From assembly GCA_016946835.1 (NCBI GenBank), contig JACVTC010000077.1, forward strand, positions 851,983 through 915,982: a DNA stretch of 64,000 nucleotides, in the 5' to 3' direction. Below, piece after piece: positions 32,581 to 45,008 of the stretch (the first letter of the stretch is position 1; each line of letters opens with the position of its first letter). The position numbers and the translations under genes were made by a program. A model generated the notes under the pieces. The model made no database searches and was not told the origin of the DNA. It saw only the letters and a list, made by a program, of their open reading frames with translations. Origin of the DNA: Neocallimastix lanati (nom. inval.). Lineage: Eukaryota; Neocallimastigomycota; Neocallimastigomycetes; Neocallimastigales; Neocallimastigaceae.

Positions 32581-32952
32581 TCGGATACCAGACGAATCTT
32601 AAAGTTAAACTAGACTACAATGAATAAATAAAGTATTTAAGTGTGAATTTCTTTTTTGCTTAATAGTATGAAATAATAAAAATAATAATACATGATATTA
32701 ATAAGTAATTACATGAAATAACATATTTAATAATTATTTTTGTTACATGATATTAATAAAGTTTATAGTTATTATAGATTTTTTTTTTTTTTTTTAATAT
32801 AAGTTATAAAATAATATAAAGGAAAAATTAGGTTTTAACAATAATAATAAGTTTAATATTAATAATTTAAGAATATAATTTAATCATATAATTATATAAT
32901 ATACTATAAAATTTAAAGTTTATTAGAGATTCATTTTCTAGTTTAAGTTATT

Positions 32953-35900
32953 TTAATTATTTTTATCGAATTTTTTCAAGAGTTTGGGGCAATTAAGATT
33001 TTCCTCAGGTTCCCAAGAAGCTTCTGAAAGCGGATATCCTTTCCATTTTATCAAGTATTGGATTTTCCCATAATGAGTTCGTTTGTCTAATTATTTGTTC
33101 AACTTCGTACTCTTCTTCGTTGTTAATGATAATTGGTGGTGGTTCTTGGTTTCTTCCAAACTTATCTTCAAAGTACGGTTCAAGGTCAGAGACATGCATG
33201 ATTGGATGAATCCTAAGATTTTTTGGCAAGTCAAGTTTATACGAAACAGGAGATATTTTGCTTAGGATTTTAAAAGGTCCTAATTTTCTTGGTTTAAGCT
33301 TTTTGTTACCATTCTTTATAATTAGGGAACCATTGATCCAAACTTTGTCATTTTTCTTGAATTCAGGTGGTTCCATACGATACTTATTGGCATATTTCTC
33401 TTTTTTTTAAATTGCTATTTTAATATTTTCTTTTAATTCCTTGGTTAATTCTGCAAGGTTTTTAACAAGTTCTTCTGCTCTAGGTACTTCAACATTTGTG
33501 GGGACTTCGGGAGAATGTCTGGGATTGAATCCATAATTAGCGAAGAAAGGTGAATGATTAGTGGATTCTTGAATGGTGTTATTATAGCTAAATTCTGCTA
33601 AGTAAAGGAAGTCATTCCAATTAGATCCTTTGAAATTTGTATAGCATCTTAACTATTGTTCGATAACGGAGTTCACCCTCTCCGTTAAACCATTTGTTTG
33701 GTGATGAAATGGAGAAGAAAATTTAAGAGAAATATTTAGTCCTTTACAAACAGCAGTCCAAAATTTAGATGTAAATTGTGTTCCTCTATCCGATAGGATT
33801 TCAGTAGGAAGTCCATGGTAGCGAAAAATTTGGTTAAGGAAGGCGGAAGCTGTGTGTGAAGCAGAAGGAACGTTTGGGAACGGAATTAAATGGCACATCT
33901 TGGAAAGACGATCGATAACCACCAAAATACATGTATAGCCGTTTGATTTGGGTAAGTCTGTTATGAAGTCCATTGAGATGGAAGTCCAAGGGCGATTAGT
34001 AATGTCAAGCGGGTTTAACAAGCCGTAAGGTTTATGTTTGGAAACTTTTGAGCGACAACATATTTCGCAAGAGCGGACATAATCCTTAGTATCAGGATTG
34101 GAAGAAGGCCACCAGAAGTCACGGTTCAGAAGATTGAGGGTTTTCTTAATTCCAAAGTGTCCAGAGGAAGGAGAGTCATGACATATATTCAAAACGAAAG
34201 GACGACACTTAGGAGGAACGTATAATTTGTTATCGAAGAGTAAGAAACTATTACTTAGAGAAAATTTATCAATGTTGGGATGAGGAATTGGAAGTTTTTT
34301 GTTTTCTAAATATTCGCAGATATTATGATAGAAAATATCATCTTTACATTCATTAAGAATTTTATTAGAAAGATCAGAATTAGTTAAGACAGTAACAACG
34401 AAATTTTCAGGGCGAAGTACGAAAAATGGAGTTTCCGAAGAGGAGTCATCAGAGGAAGGAATATAATCAGGTCTTCTGGAAAGTGCGTCAGGTTTACCAT
34501 TAGATGATCCAGAACGATAGACAATTTTAAAATTGAATTCGGACAGGAATATTGATCAACGGACAAGTCTTTGTGACATCTTTTCAGGTTTCTTTTGGTA
34601 AAGTAAGTTTCGATGATCGGAGAAAATGGTGAAGGGAATATCTGTGCCTTTTAATAAGTGTCTCCAGTGTTCTAAGGCCGAAACAATGGCAAGAAGTTCC
34701 TTATCGTATATGGGATAATTTCTTTCGGCATGGTTGAGAGCTCTAGAGAAAAATGCGACAGGGTGAATTTTGTTGTCTTTAGTCGAAGTTTGTGAAAGAA
34801 TAGCACCAATAGCAAAATTACTACTATCGGTTTCAACCATAAAAGGGATTTCACGGTTTGGATAAGCAAGTACAGGGGCTGAAGAAAATTTTGACTTAAT
34901 TTCATCGAAAGCCTTATGAGATTCGGTTGTCCAAATGAATTTTGTATTTTTTCTGAGTAAAATGTTAAGTGGATGGGATAACTTAGCGAATCCTGTGATT
35001 AAGCGTCTGTAATAGTTAGCAAGTCCTAAAAATGATTGGAGTTCTTTAGTATTAGTTGGGGCTGGCCATTCTAGGATAGAAGAAACCTTCTTAGGATCCA
35101 TGTAGATACCATTTGCAGAGATTCTGTGTCCGAGAAAGTCTAGAAAAGGTACACAAAATTCGCACTTTTCGAGTTTAGCGTATAATCCTGCTTTTCTTAG
35201 TCTAGTAAGTACTTCAGTAAGGTGTTCGTAATGTGTTTCTAAGTCGGGAGAAAAGATGATATTAATATAGCAGAAAACAAATTTTCCTATGATGTCTTCA
35301 AATACATCATTAATAAAGTGTTGGAAGACTGCAGGAGCATTCTTGAGTCCAAAGGGCATTACTAGGTATTCAAAATGTCCAAATACACAAGTAAATGCAG
35401 TTTTATACTCATCTCCCTTTTTGATTCTTATAAGATTGAAGGCTTGGCGTAAGTCAATTTTAGAGAATATTTTACCCTTACGAAGTCTTTCTAACATAAA
35501 ATTAATAAGTGGAATGGGAAAGGAGTTACGATAAGTACATTCATTGAGCCGACGGTAATCCACAACAAGTCTGAGTTCACCGTTCTTTTTTAGTACGAAG
35601 AAAATTGGAGCGCCGGCAGGAGAATTTGATTTTCTTATAAAACCTTTAGCAAGCATTTCGTCAATATATTTCTTGAGGGCAACTAATTCCTTTTCGGTTA
35701 ATGGATATATTGGGCCGTAATATAAATTAGTGTTTGGTTTCAAATTAATTTCACAATCATAATGTCGATGAGGGGGTAGCATGTTCGCAGCGACTTCACT
35801 AAAAACATCCATAAATGAGGATAATTTAGTTGGTAAAAGATAGATAACATTTTTACTGTCTTCGTTGGGTTCCTTGTGTTGATTCTTAGTATTATTAATT

Positions 35901-37249
35901 ATTTCATTAGATATTTTTTCTTCTGGATTGTTAATTTCTTCAGTTTTCTGGCTGTCCGAATTATCAGAATTTTTTGGAATTTCGTTTATTAAATTGCATG
36001 AAGGAATGAAGGTTGTATAAGTATTTGGAATAATGAGACAATTATTAATACAATATTTTGAATTAAAATGAAGTATTTTAGAAGAGAAATCTATTGTTGG
36101 ATTATGAGTAGAGAGCCATTCAGCGCCAAGAAGAGCACAATAAGAAGGTAAATCGACGACATAAAACTTAGTTTTACAATTGTGATTTTTATAGCGAATC
36201 GAAATTGGCAAAGTTTCCCCGAGAATTTTCTGAGTACCACCAATTCCTCCTACTTCAGGATGAATGGTTTCGGATGAATAAGGAATGTTATTTTCATTGG
36301 CAAAGTAGACATCCATAAGATTAAGTTGAGAACCTGAATCTAGAAGAATCTTAGTTTTGACTGATGATTTTAAAACATTGAGAGTGAATTCAAATATAGG
36401 AAGACTCAAATTTTGTTGATCTGAGATTCTTGGTCTTTCTTTGGCCTTTGGTTCAGGATTAGAAATATGAGAAGTGCTTGAGGGTGATTTTTTCTTATTT
36501 TTGAGTGGACAATTGCCTAGAGTATGATTTGAGGATCCACAATATAAACAGAGGTTTTCTCTTTTTCTTCTTTCTTTCTCTTCGTCGGATAGGGGTCCAT
36601 AATGTTTAGAATTCGAACCTTTCTTATAAAAATTCCATCTTTTCTTATTAGAATTGTTGTTATTAAGGTTATTGTTTGATCAATTTTGATTATTTGTAAA
36701 TTGCCTATGGGCTGATAGACGGCCATCTATTCTGGAAGCTATAGTTTGCATAGCAGTAAGAGATCTTGGACCAGGGAACATTTCCAGAATTCTTGTAGCG
36801 ATTTGATCATTTAAACCAATAAGAAATGCGTCCATTTTCGCTTCTTCGTTCCAAGATGACTCATCGGCATAAGAGTTGAATTCGAGTATATAGCTTCTAA
36901 TATCGCCTAACCGTTTTTGTCTTATAGTTCTGAGTTTCTGATTTGCAATGAATGTTGAGTCATAACTCCCATATACAGATTTCATTCTTTCAACGAAGGC
37001 TTCGTAATTTAACAAGCAAGGGTCCTGATTCTCCATAAGTGATGCTGCCCAATTCATAGCATTACCATATAACCTAGAAATAACGTAGATTACTTTTGTT
37101 TCATCATTATTGAATCGATCAGGGTGAATCATGAAGATTAAATTCATTTTAGCTAAGAATCCCTTAAGGTAGCGTCTATCTCCGGCAAAACCATCCTTAT
37201 AGGTTGCGTTGCCAAAATTGTTTTCTTCCATTTTGAATATAAGCTTCAC
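32953..37249 (-). pseudogene. Gag-pol of chromovirus K: single frame, four stops, one frameshift, dead RT
   Basis: It reads right to left as one frame. Gag comes first (FMIHPDRF.., YGNAMNWAASL), then a CCHC knuckle (CLYCGSSNHTLGNC, near 36505-36550). Protease has DSGS (about D near 36335), followed by RT, RNase H (TDSSNFAIGA, FSDHRNL), integrase zinc finger and D-D-E core (SMDFITDLP, LSDRGTQF, TNGLTERVN), GPF module and chromodomain. Stops are TGA 36680-36682, TGA 34556-34558 (in place of a conserved Trp), TAG 33653-33655 and TAA 33407-33409. The RT YxDD box reads YINI and lacks about two residues. The chromodomain (EYEVEQII, then [15 protein letters not shown]) needs a frame change near 33080. 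The element is inactive. Confidence 0.93.
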
Positions 37250-37784
37250 TGTTACTTTTATAGTTGATTATTGAATAAGTTGGAATAAGATATATTTAAG
37301 AACGATTTTTTCAGCATAATAGAGAGGAATTGAATTATAATATACTTTTGATTAAGGAGGATTTGAATATATAAATAGTAATAATTGATCCCACTGGAAT
37401 TATTTAGAATTAAATAAGGTTTGATATTGAAATTTTAAATTTATATAATATACTAAATTAGGTATAGTAGATTTGTATATATATTATTATAGTAATTTAA
37501 TAGTTAGAGAGCGCTGGAAATAATTTAGAAAAGATTATTGAGATTTAAAATTTATTAAGTTGATATAAAATTTCAGATTGATTTTGAGAGTGATTTGAGA
37601 TTTGATATTTTCAGAGTTGATTTTTTTTTTTTTGATATATCCCGTGATTAAGATTTTTTTTTTTTTTTTTTTTTTTATAGTGATAAAGTATTATATAATT
37701 ATTTTGGAAGATATAGGAGTAATTAAATATTTATTTTTATTTGATTAATCTTTATTTCTTATTGAATTGTTATAAACCAAATCA

Positions 37785-38060
37785 TATAGTATTGAGCCAG
37801 GAAATATATAATTTGTTAAAGCCTTGCGTGGTAAGTCTCTTTAGCTCTTTATCGATAAACGCAGATTAAGTCGATTGTTAGTACCAATTAATGGTAGAAG
37901 GAAGTAATATAATTGTATTTTTGTTTGTATCTAACTTTTGTTAGCATGAAAAAGTACAACAAATTATCTTCCCCAGTTATCAACAGAATCTGAACGACAA
38001 AGTATTATGGTAACGATGCTCAACTATTGTCGCTTTGGGAGCCAGACAAGCCTTTATATA
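37785..38060 (-). ncRNA. Leader RNA domain of K, homologous to J domain 3
   Basis: On the minus strand the ordered blocks ATAGTTGA, CATAATACTTT, TGTTGATA, AACAATCGAC, ATAAAGAGCTAA and ACTATAT match J 18958-19260. It is untranslated and its function is unknown. Confidence 0.55.
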
Positions 38061-38201
38061 TAACGTAAGAAATTTAAAATTAATTATAATTAAAATAAAT
38101 ATTTATTCGGAGAGTAGAGTACTATTTAATGCGAGATGTTGTTTAGAATAGTATCAGTAATTTTATTTATTTTATTTTTATTTCGCCTTATAATAAATCT
38201 T

Positions 38202-38395
38202 CTTGATTCGGTAGATTTCCTTGATTTCCTTGATTTCTTGAGTTGGTAGATTTCCTTGATTTCCTTGATTTCCTTGATTTCTTGAGTTGGTAGATTTCCT
38301 TGATTTCCTTGATTTCCTTGATTTCTTGAGTTGGTAGATTTCCTTGATTTCCTTGATTTCCTTGATTTCTTGAGTTGGTAGATTTCCTTTGGCTA
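38202..38395. repeat. 44-bp minisatellite, about four copies
   Basis: The unit is GGTAGATTT followed by CCTTGATTT repeated three times and CTTGAGTT. The first copy has two internal CCTTGATTT units and the last is cut short. There are no spacers, so it is not a CRISPR array. Confidence 0.9.
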
Positions 38396-38442
38396 GTCCT
38401 TAGTGCAGGGGTACTGGGCTTCTTTTCTTTGGGTGCTTTTAT

Positions 38443-38955
38443 TGTAACGGTTTACACCCAATAGGTCTACACTAATAAGTAATTCGTTTTCTTAAAAAAA
38501 TTTGTTTTATTAATATTTTTATTAAAATATAAAATTTATTATTATTATTTTTTTTTATTAATTAGTTATTGTAATATTTCGAATTACTTTTAACTAGTTA
38601 ATAAAAGCACAAAGAAAAATTATTTTTTTGTTGAGAAATTCACGCTTATTTATACTTTTTCGGAAAAACAGTTTCGGAAAAAGTTAAAATTAACAAAAGT
38701 TCGAAAAATTAAGTTTTCTTTCTAGAAAATGAATCTTATAGAAAAATGATAAAATAATTATTAAAATAGAACTTTCTAGTTTCATTTAGTTATATAATAT
38801 TAACCAAAGAAACTCTAGAACTTTCTACAATAATTTAATTAATTAACTAAAAATAATTTAGATTGGGAAAGGGTGTGAGTCAAACCTAAGAAGTTCGGCT
38901 TCATTGTCATGGTGTATTACCACCAGACTACAGCAACAATTTTGCTAACTTTAGT
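38443..38955 (-). repeat. LTR-like promoter segment right of the K leader
   Basis: On the minus strand a TATA box (AAAAGTATAAATAAGCG, about 38643-38661) lies in AT-rich sequence, as in the LTRs. It does not resemble U, so it is not clearly the K 5' LTR. Its right part holds a tRNA-like segment. Confidence 0.35.
38875..38940 (-). other. tRNA-derived sequence with A- and B-box-like motifs
   Basis: The minus strand has TAGTCTGGTGG (38921-38931), close to a pol III A box, and GGTTTGACTC (38878-38887), close to a B box. Their starts are 44 nt apart, as in tRNA genes. D, T and acceptor stems do not pair, so it is not a functional tRNA. It may be a decayed tRNA or a SINE head. Confidence 0.4.
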
Positions 38956-39448
38956 GATACGGTACACCATAAATACCATAATTTAGTGAAATTTAGGTTA
39001 GTGAAATCTTATTGGTTAATAATAATTTAGTAATAATATATATAGTTAGTAAATAATAATAGTTTAAGGAATGGTTCTTTTATTAATATTAATTTAGTTT
39101 ATTAATAATTTAACCTATAAACATATTTATTAGTATAGTTTAGTGTAGTTTTATATTTAGTTTACATTAATAATATGATAGATTTTAGTAATTAATTATA
39201 TTTTATTGAATGATTTAATTATATTTTAACTAATTAACAACTATTTATATTGATGATGTATTTTTATTGATGAATGATAATAAATAAATAAAATAAATAA
39301 ACTAAATATTAAAGTGTGAATATTATTATTGTGTGTATTATTCTATATAATATTAGAATATATTATTTTGTCAATTATTCCCTACTGTTATCGTCCAAAT
39401 AAAATAAAATAAATATTGATATTGATGTTTAATAAAAATATCGTATCA
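38956..39448 (+). repeat. P solo LTR with TTAG target duplication
   Basis: It is 493 bp with TGATACGG..ATATCGTATCA ends and TTAG on both sides (38952-38955, 39449-39452). It contains TTAGAATATATTATTTT at 39353-39369. Confidence 0.9.
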
Positions 39449-40253
39449 TTAGGATTCGTTACACTTACTTTAGAATCCATTATATTGTTCTTTACTTAAT
39501 TTTACTTTACTATATTTTCTATATTAAATTATTTTATAAATATATATTTTTTTATTTTTATTAAAAGTTTCTTAAATATTATCAATAATTCTATATTTTT
39601 ATTATTAATATCAATATCTATAATTTAACCTTAAATTTTATTATTTTATTAAAGTGTTTATTATCAATATTAATATTTTATTTTTATTTTCAAATATATT
39701 ATTATATTATTATTATATTGTATCAATATTAAAATTGTATTTTTTTTAGTATTTTATTTTATTTTTAAATTGATTATTTAATATTTTTATTCCCCACAAA
39801 TAAAATCAAATCTTAATTGATTAATAATAAATATTAAATATATTATAGTTTTTAAATTTATTTTATATAAAATATAAGAATGTTATATTAACATTCTTGA
39901 TTAAAATAACTTTATTTTTCTGTAAAATCTTTTTAAATTTTGTTTGTTACTTTTCGTATATATTAAATAATTTAGTTTTAGTATATGAAAAATAATATAA
40001 AATTATATAAACAAAATTTATTAAAATAAAAATACTTATGAATTAGTTAATTTAAATTAATATAAAATTTAATTAATTAGTAATAGTAAATTATTTTTTT
40101 TTTAAATATGATAATAAAATGTAGAAAGGATTTACATATTTATTTTTTTTCAAAAAGTATAATTAAGTGAAGTTTTTTTAATTAAAACTTAGACAGAAAA
40201 ATATTATAAATAAATAATTAAATAAAAATTCTAATAAAACCCGAACCATAACA
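39449..40253 (+). repeat. J2 solo LTR (5' end altered)
   Basis: From CACTTACTTTAGAATCC to CCGAACCATAACA it matches the J 5' LTR (16740-17532). The left end differs from J and was interrupted by P. Confidence 0.8.
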
Positions 40254-40257
40254 TTTT

Positions 40258-40636
40258 TGGTACAAAACCTAATGAAATATTTAAATTTAATATATAAATT
40301 ATAATTAAGAAAATTTAGAAATAGAACATTAATCCATAAAAAGATAAATTAAAAAAATTTATTTAAAATAGAAATAGAAAGAAATAATTTTTTTTTAACA
40401 ACCAATGTTTATTTTTTTTAAATAGTAAAAATTGATCAAAAATAATTTAAATGTAAAATTGAGATCAATGAGATCTCAAAATTGAAATTACTAAAAATTA
40501 ATAAAGATAATTTGAAACCAAAATAAATCTGATTTTTAAATTAGTGTTTTAAATAGTTATAATATTGCAAATTGTTATTTCTTACTAATATCAAGATAAT
40601 TAATTGTAAATTGAGAAATTCTTTTGTAACGTACCA
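40258..40636 (+). repeat. O short solo LTR
   Basis: It is 379 bp with TGGTAC..GTACCA ends and lies between J2 and D2 with TTTT and TTT spacers. No second copy is in the window. Confidence 0.55.
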
Positions 40637-40639
40637 TTT

Positions 40640-41130
40640 TGATAAATAACAAAATTAATAAATCTTGAAAATATATTATACATAAAATCAAAACTAACCT
40701 TAGCCAAGTTTAATAATAATTTAATAAAATAAAAAAAAAAATTAATTAATTAATTAAATAAATCAAATAAATTAAAAATTACATAAATACTCAGATAAGA
40801 AAGAAATAATATATATTTTTTTTTAAAATAAAAATATTAAGATTAAATTTAAAATAAAATAATTAATTTTTATAATTAGTTTTATAATAATTTTTATAAT
40901 TAATTTTTATAATTAAATAATAATTTTATAATAACAAAATTAATTAATTTAAATAACAAAATATTTTTAATTATTTTTATAATAAACAAATTTATTTATT
41001 TTATCATTAAATATTTATTTTATTATTAATTTTATTACTTTTATTTTATTTAATTATTCTTTTTATTTATAAATTATAAATAGTTTAATTTTAAAGAAAA
41101 ATATAAATACTTGTAAATATTTCATGTAAA

Positions 41131-41194
<64 letters not shown>

Positions 41195-41448
41195 TAATTA
41201 ATTAATTAATTAATTTTATAATTTTAATAATCAATTTTAAATTTTATAATGTTTAATAACTTTTAATAAAAGATTTATAAAATAAAATATTAGAAAACAA
41301 GTGTTCTAATAAATCAAATTTTTAGTGTTATTTTTAATAAAACATTTTTTTTTTATTCATAAATAACTTATACAGTTATTATTAAAATAAATTGAAATTA
41401 TCACTTTTTAATTCTATATTAAAATTAAGATAATTTCTAAAATTTATC
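40640..41448 (+). repeat. D2 solo LTR
   Basis: It is the inverted copy of D at 11671-12392, with TGATAAATAAC..ATTTATCA ends. It contains a (TTA)n microsatellite (about 41131-41191) followed by an ATTA repeat. Confidence 0.8.
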
Positions 41449-41452
41449 ATTT

Positions 41453-42470
41453 TTGTGTAAGAAACCATAATTATTCAATAATGAATAATTAATATTTCTT
41501 ATAATTAATGAAAAAATCATTAATAATTTATAATTATTTATAAAATAATAATTATTTTTAAAATAATTATTTATTTAAATAATAATTAATATATTCATTG
41601 ATTTTAACTTATAAATTTATTTAATAGTTATATTTTCATATATTGATCTAAATTTATTTATATATTATAATTTATACATTTATATAAATAATATAAAATT
41701 TATTTATTTATTATTATTATTCATTTAAATAGAATTTTTACAAAAAATTATGTAAATTTGTATTTAATATTTTACCATAAAAATATTAGTTATTTTAATT
41801 AAAATGAATTATGTATTTTATAATGTATTATAAACTATAAATGTATATAATCTATCATATTATTTAATCTTTATTTTTTAAATGAAAAAAAAAATTCTTT
41901 TTTTTATTATTAATTCCTATCCTATCAATATTTAATATTTTAATAATTAATTAGAAAATCGGTAATTAATGTTTTTCCTAACAAATAGGTTTTCTTTAAT
42001 TATACGATGATCAATATGATTAGAATATTGATCGAAAAACTATTTAGGTTTTTCTTCTAATCTTTTTCCTAAATAGATTTTTTGTTAAGATTAGAAAATA
42101 AATTTATTTAACCGATTAATTTTTTAAAAAAATATAAATAGGACTCTTGAATTCTCTTTGAGAAATCAAGAGTTATTATTTTAAGAAAATATAATAAATA
42201 ATAACAAATAAAATAAATTTTTTATTTATATATCAAAAAAATATTATTAATCATAAAAGCTTTTTTTTATTTTAAAAATATTTACAACTACTATTCTACT
42301 GTAGCTTGGTTATTGTTTATTATATTTACTTATAATAAACTCGGCATAATTTAAGTATAATTTTTATTTTTTAATTTTTATTTTCTCAATTTTAATATTA
42401 TGTAAAAATAATATTAAAATTGTAGATAATAGTTATATTAATTTATTTTAGTTTTAGTATAGCTATTACA
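41453..42470 (+). repeat. C solo LTR, copy 2
   Basis: It is 1018 bp with TGTGTAAG..TATTACA ends. The TATA box and the CTCTTGA..TCAAGAG hairpin (42144-42172) are conserved with copy 1. Confidence 0.78.
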
Positions 42471-42473
42471 TTT

Positions 42474-43627
42474 TGATACGAAATATTAATAAATAGTTAA
42501 AATTAGTAAAATTGTTGATAGTAAGAAGAATATAGTTTTTAAAGTTAAAATAGTTTATTTTATGTTTAGTATAATATTAAAAGAATATAAATAAAAAGAG
42601 AGTTAGTTAGATTAAGAAAGAGTTATATATATAATATTCTAGAGATAATTATATAATAATATTGAATTAGAGGATGTAAAGATATGATTATCCCAATCAC
42701 ATTTTAAATTAAAAATTTTTCTTGTGTAATTCAAAAATGTAAATTATTCTTTGATTTATAAAATAATAAGCAAAGTAAATAAATCATATGAACTAAATTT
42801 TTGAATTATATTCTTTAAGCCACAAGATAAATTTTTAATGTAATAATTTTTATAAAATTTAATTCTGAGAAAATTATTGTTGTAAAATAATTTAAATGAA
42901 TTAATTAAATTTTAAAAAAAAATAAATTAATAATTTATTTTGTGAAAATTAAGTTTCAAAATTTAATCATGACTCCTTTAACATTGTTTTTAAATCGAAA
43001 ACAAATAGACTTTACTTATAATATTAAAATAATAAATAGATAATAAATGTACTTAATATTAATTATTTAGTATTTAGTTTAATTAATAATTATATTTTTC
43101 TAAATTTAGCTATAGTTTATAAATTTATTATTTAATAAAATTCATTAGGATAGTTTTATATTAAAATATATGTAATTTAAATAAAATAATATATTATCAA
43201 TGTATTTAGGAAAAGTATAAATAGAAGATACTTTTCACATTTTTTCTCGATGTAATTGTTATTTGAATAAATAACTATTAACAAACAACTATTAAATATT
43301 AATAAAATATATTTTTAATAAAATATTTTTTTAATAAAATATTTTTTTAATAAAATAAAATTTATTGTATCTTTGTTATTGTAATCTATTTTAGTATATT
43401 CTTTTACAGAGGAGTAATTAATATTCTTATATAGATTATTATAGAATAATAATTGCTTAATTGGTTGTACTTAAATTAAATAAAGATAAATAATAATAAA
43501 AGATTGACATATATAAATTATTGTGTGAATTATTATTGTTGAAGTATAATTATTCTTATAGAATTTATTAAGTGTTTACGCATAAGATTACACCCTGATC
43601 CCTATACATGTTATAAATCTTGTATCA
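42474..43627 (+). repeat. N LTR-like segment
   Basis: It begins TGATACGAAAT and ends TTGTATCA. A TATA box (AAGTATAAATAGAAG) lies near 43208. Single copy in the window and possibly composite. No coding sequence was seen. Confidence 0.5.
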
Positions 43628-43630
43628 TTT

Positions 43631-43680
43631 TAATACGATACAGCTAGAAATAGGCAAGAAAATTAACAAAAGAGAAAATT
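43631..43680 (+). repeat. 5' stub of an LTR, probably of S
   Basis: It begins TAATACGATACAG, a TGATACG-like start, and runs 50 nt before M2 interrupts it. The sequence right of M2 is S gag. Confidence 0.35.
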
Positions 43681-43889
43681 TGTTGAAATTATAACTGAAT
43701 TGAAATCTCAGTTATTTACATTTCAATGATTAAAATATTATTTATTTAATTATAAATAATATATATATTTAAATAATTAGTAATTAATATAAATTCTTGT
43801 TTAATATTTAAAGGGTTATCTTAGGCCTAATAATTCTGAGAATATTAATAAATAAGGTTTATATTAATAATTAATTTCAATGATACATT

Positions 43890-44397
43890 TGATATAAAAC
43901 AAATATGTGTAGCAACATATTTGTATATTTGAATATTTGTATATTCAGATATTAAATTTATATCTTATTATTTATAATAATTTATATTATTATATATTTT
44001 ATATTATTATTTATATTTTATATTATTTATATTTTGTATATATTATTTATATTCCTTATATATATTTCTTAAATATTAAATTATACTTCTTATTTTAAAT
44101 TATTAAAGTTTATAATTATTAAAGTATATATAATTAATATAATAGTTTATATTATTTATATATTATTCATATTAAAATATTATTTATTTATATATATATT
44201 ATATTTATATATATATATTTAATTATAATAATTATATATTATTAATACTTTACAGTATAATTAATATTAATTCTTATTCTTGTTTTGTTTTTCTTTAGTA
44301 GAAATAATATTGTAATTATAAAATAAATATTAATAAAAAATTATTAATAACTCAAATACACTTGTTAAACCAGCTACAACATAAAGAATATCACATT
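43890..44397 (+). repeat. Q 5' LTR
   Basis: It shares its last 205 bp with 48432-48640. It ends CACATT rather than CA if the duplication is assigned as ACATT. Confidence 0.75.
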
Positions 44398-44403
44398 AAA
44401 AAT

Positions 44404-44420
44404 TGGTGCGAAGTGTGAGG
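44404..44420 (+). promoter_or_regulatory. Primer-binding site of Q
   Basis: TGGTGCGAAGTGTGAGG lies just after the LTR and differs from the sites of A/B/I and H/J. Confidence 0.6.

Positions 44421-45008
<588 letters not shown>

Larger units (their letters stand above)
37250..38442 (-). other. K leader region
   Basis: This is untranslated sequence upstream of K gag. It contains T-runs near 37620-37680, the conserved RNA domain at 37785-38060, the minisatellite at 38202-38395, and a GC-richer stretch at 38395-38480. No primer-binding site starting TGG was recognised, so the upstream boundary of K is unresolved. Confidence 0.55.

Noticed and set aside
33005..33376. Independent 123-aa gene
   Set aside because: It is the integrase C-terminus and first part of the chromodomain of K, separated only by a nonsense codon.
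38202..38395. CRISPR-like array
   Set aside because: Units are directly contiguous without unique spacers, and the genome is eukaryotic.
38875..38940. Functional tRNA gene
   Set aside because: D, T and acceptor stems do not pair and U33 is missing; kept only as a tRNA-derived sequence.
37250..38955. Assignment of 38443-38955 as the 5' LTR of K
   Set aside because: It does not match U, which abuts the K polypurine tract, and no primer-binding site is visible next to it.
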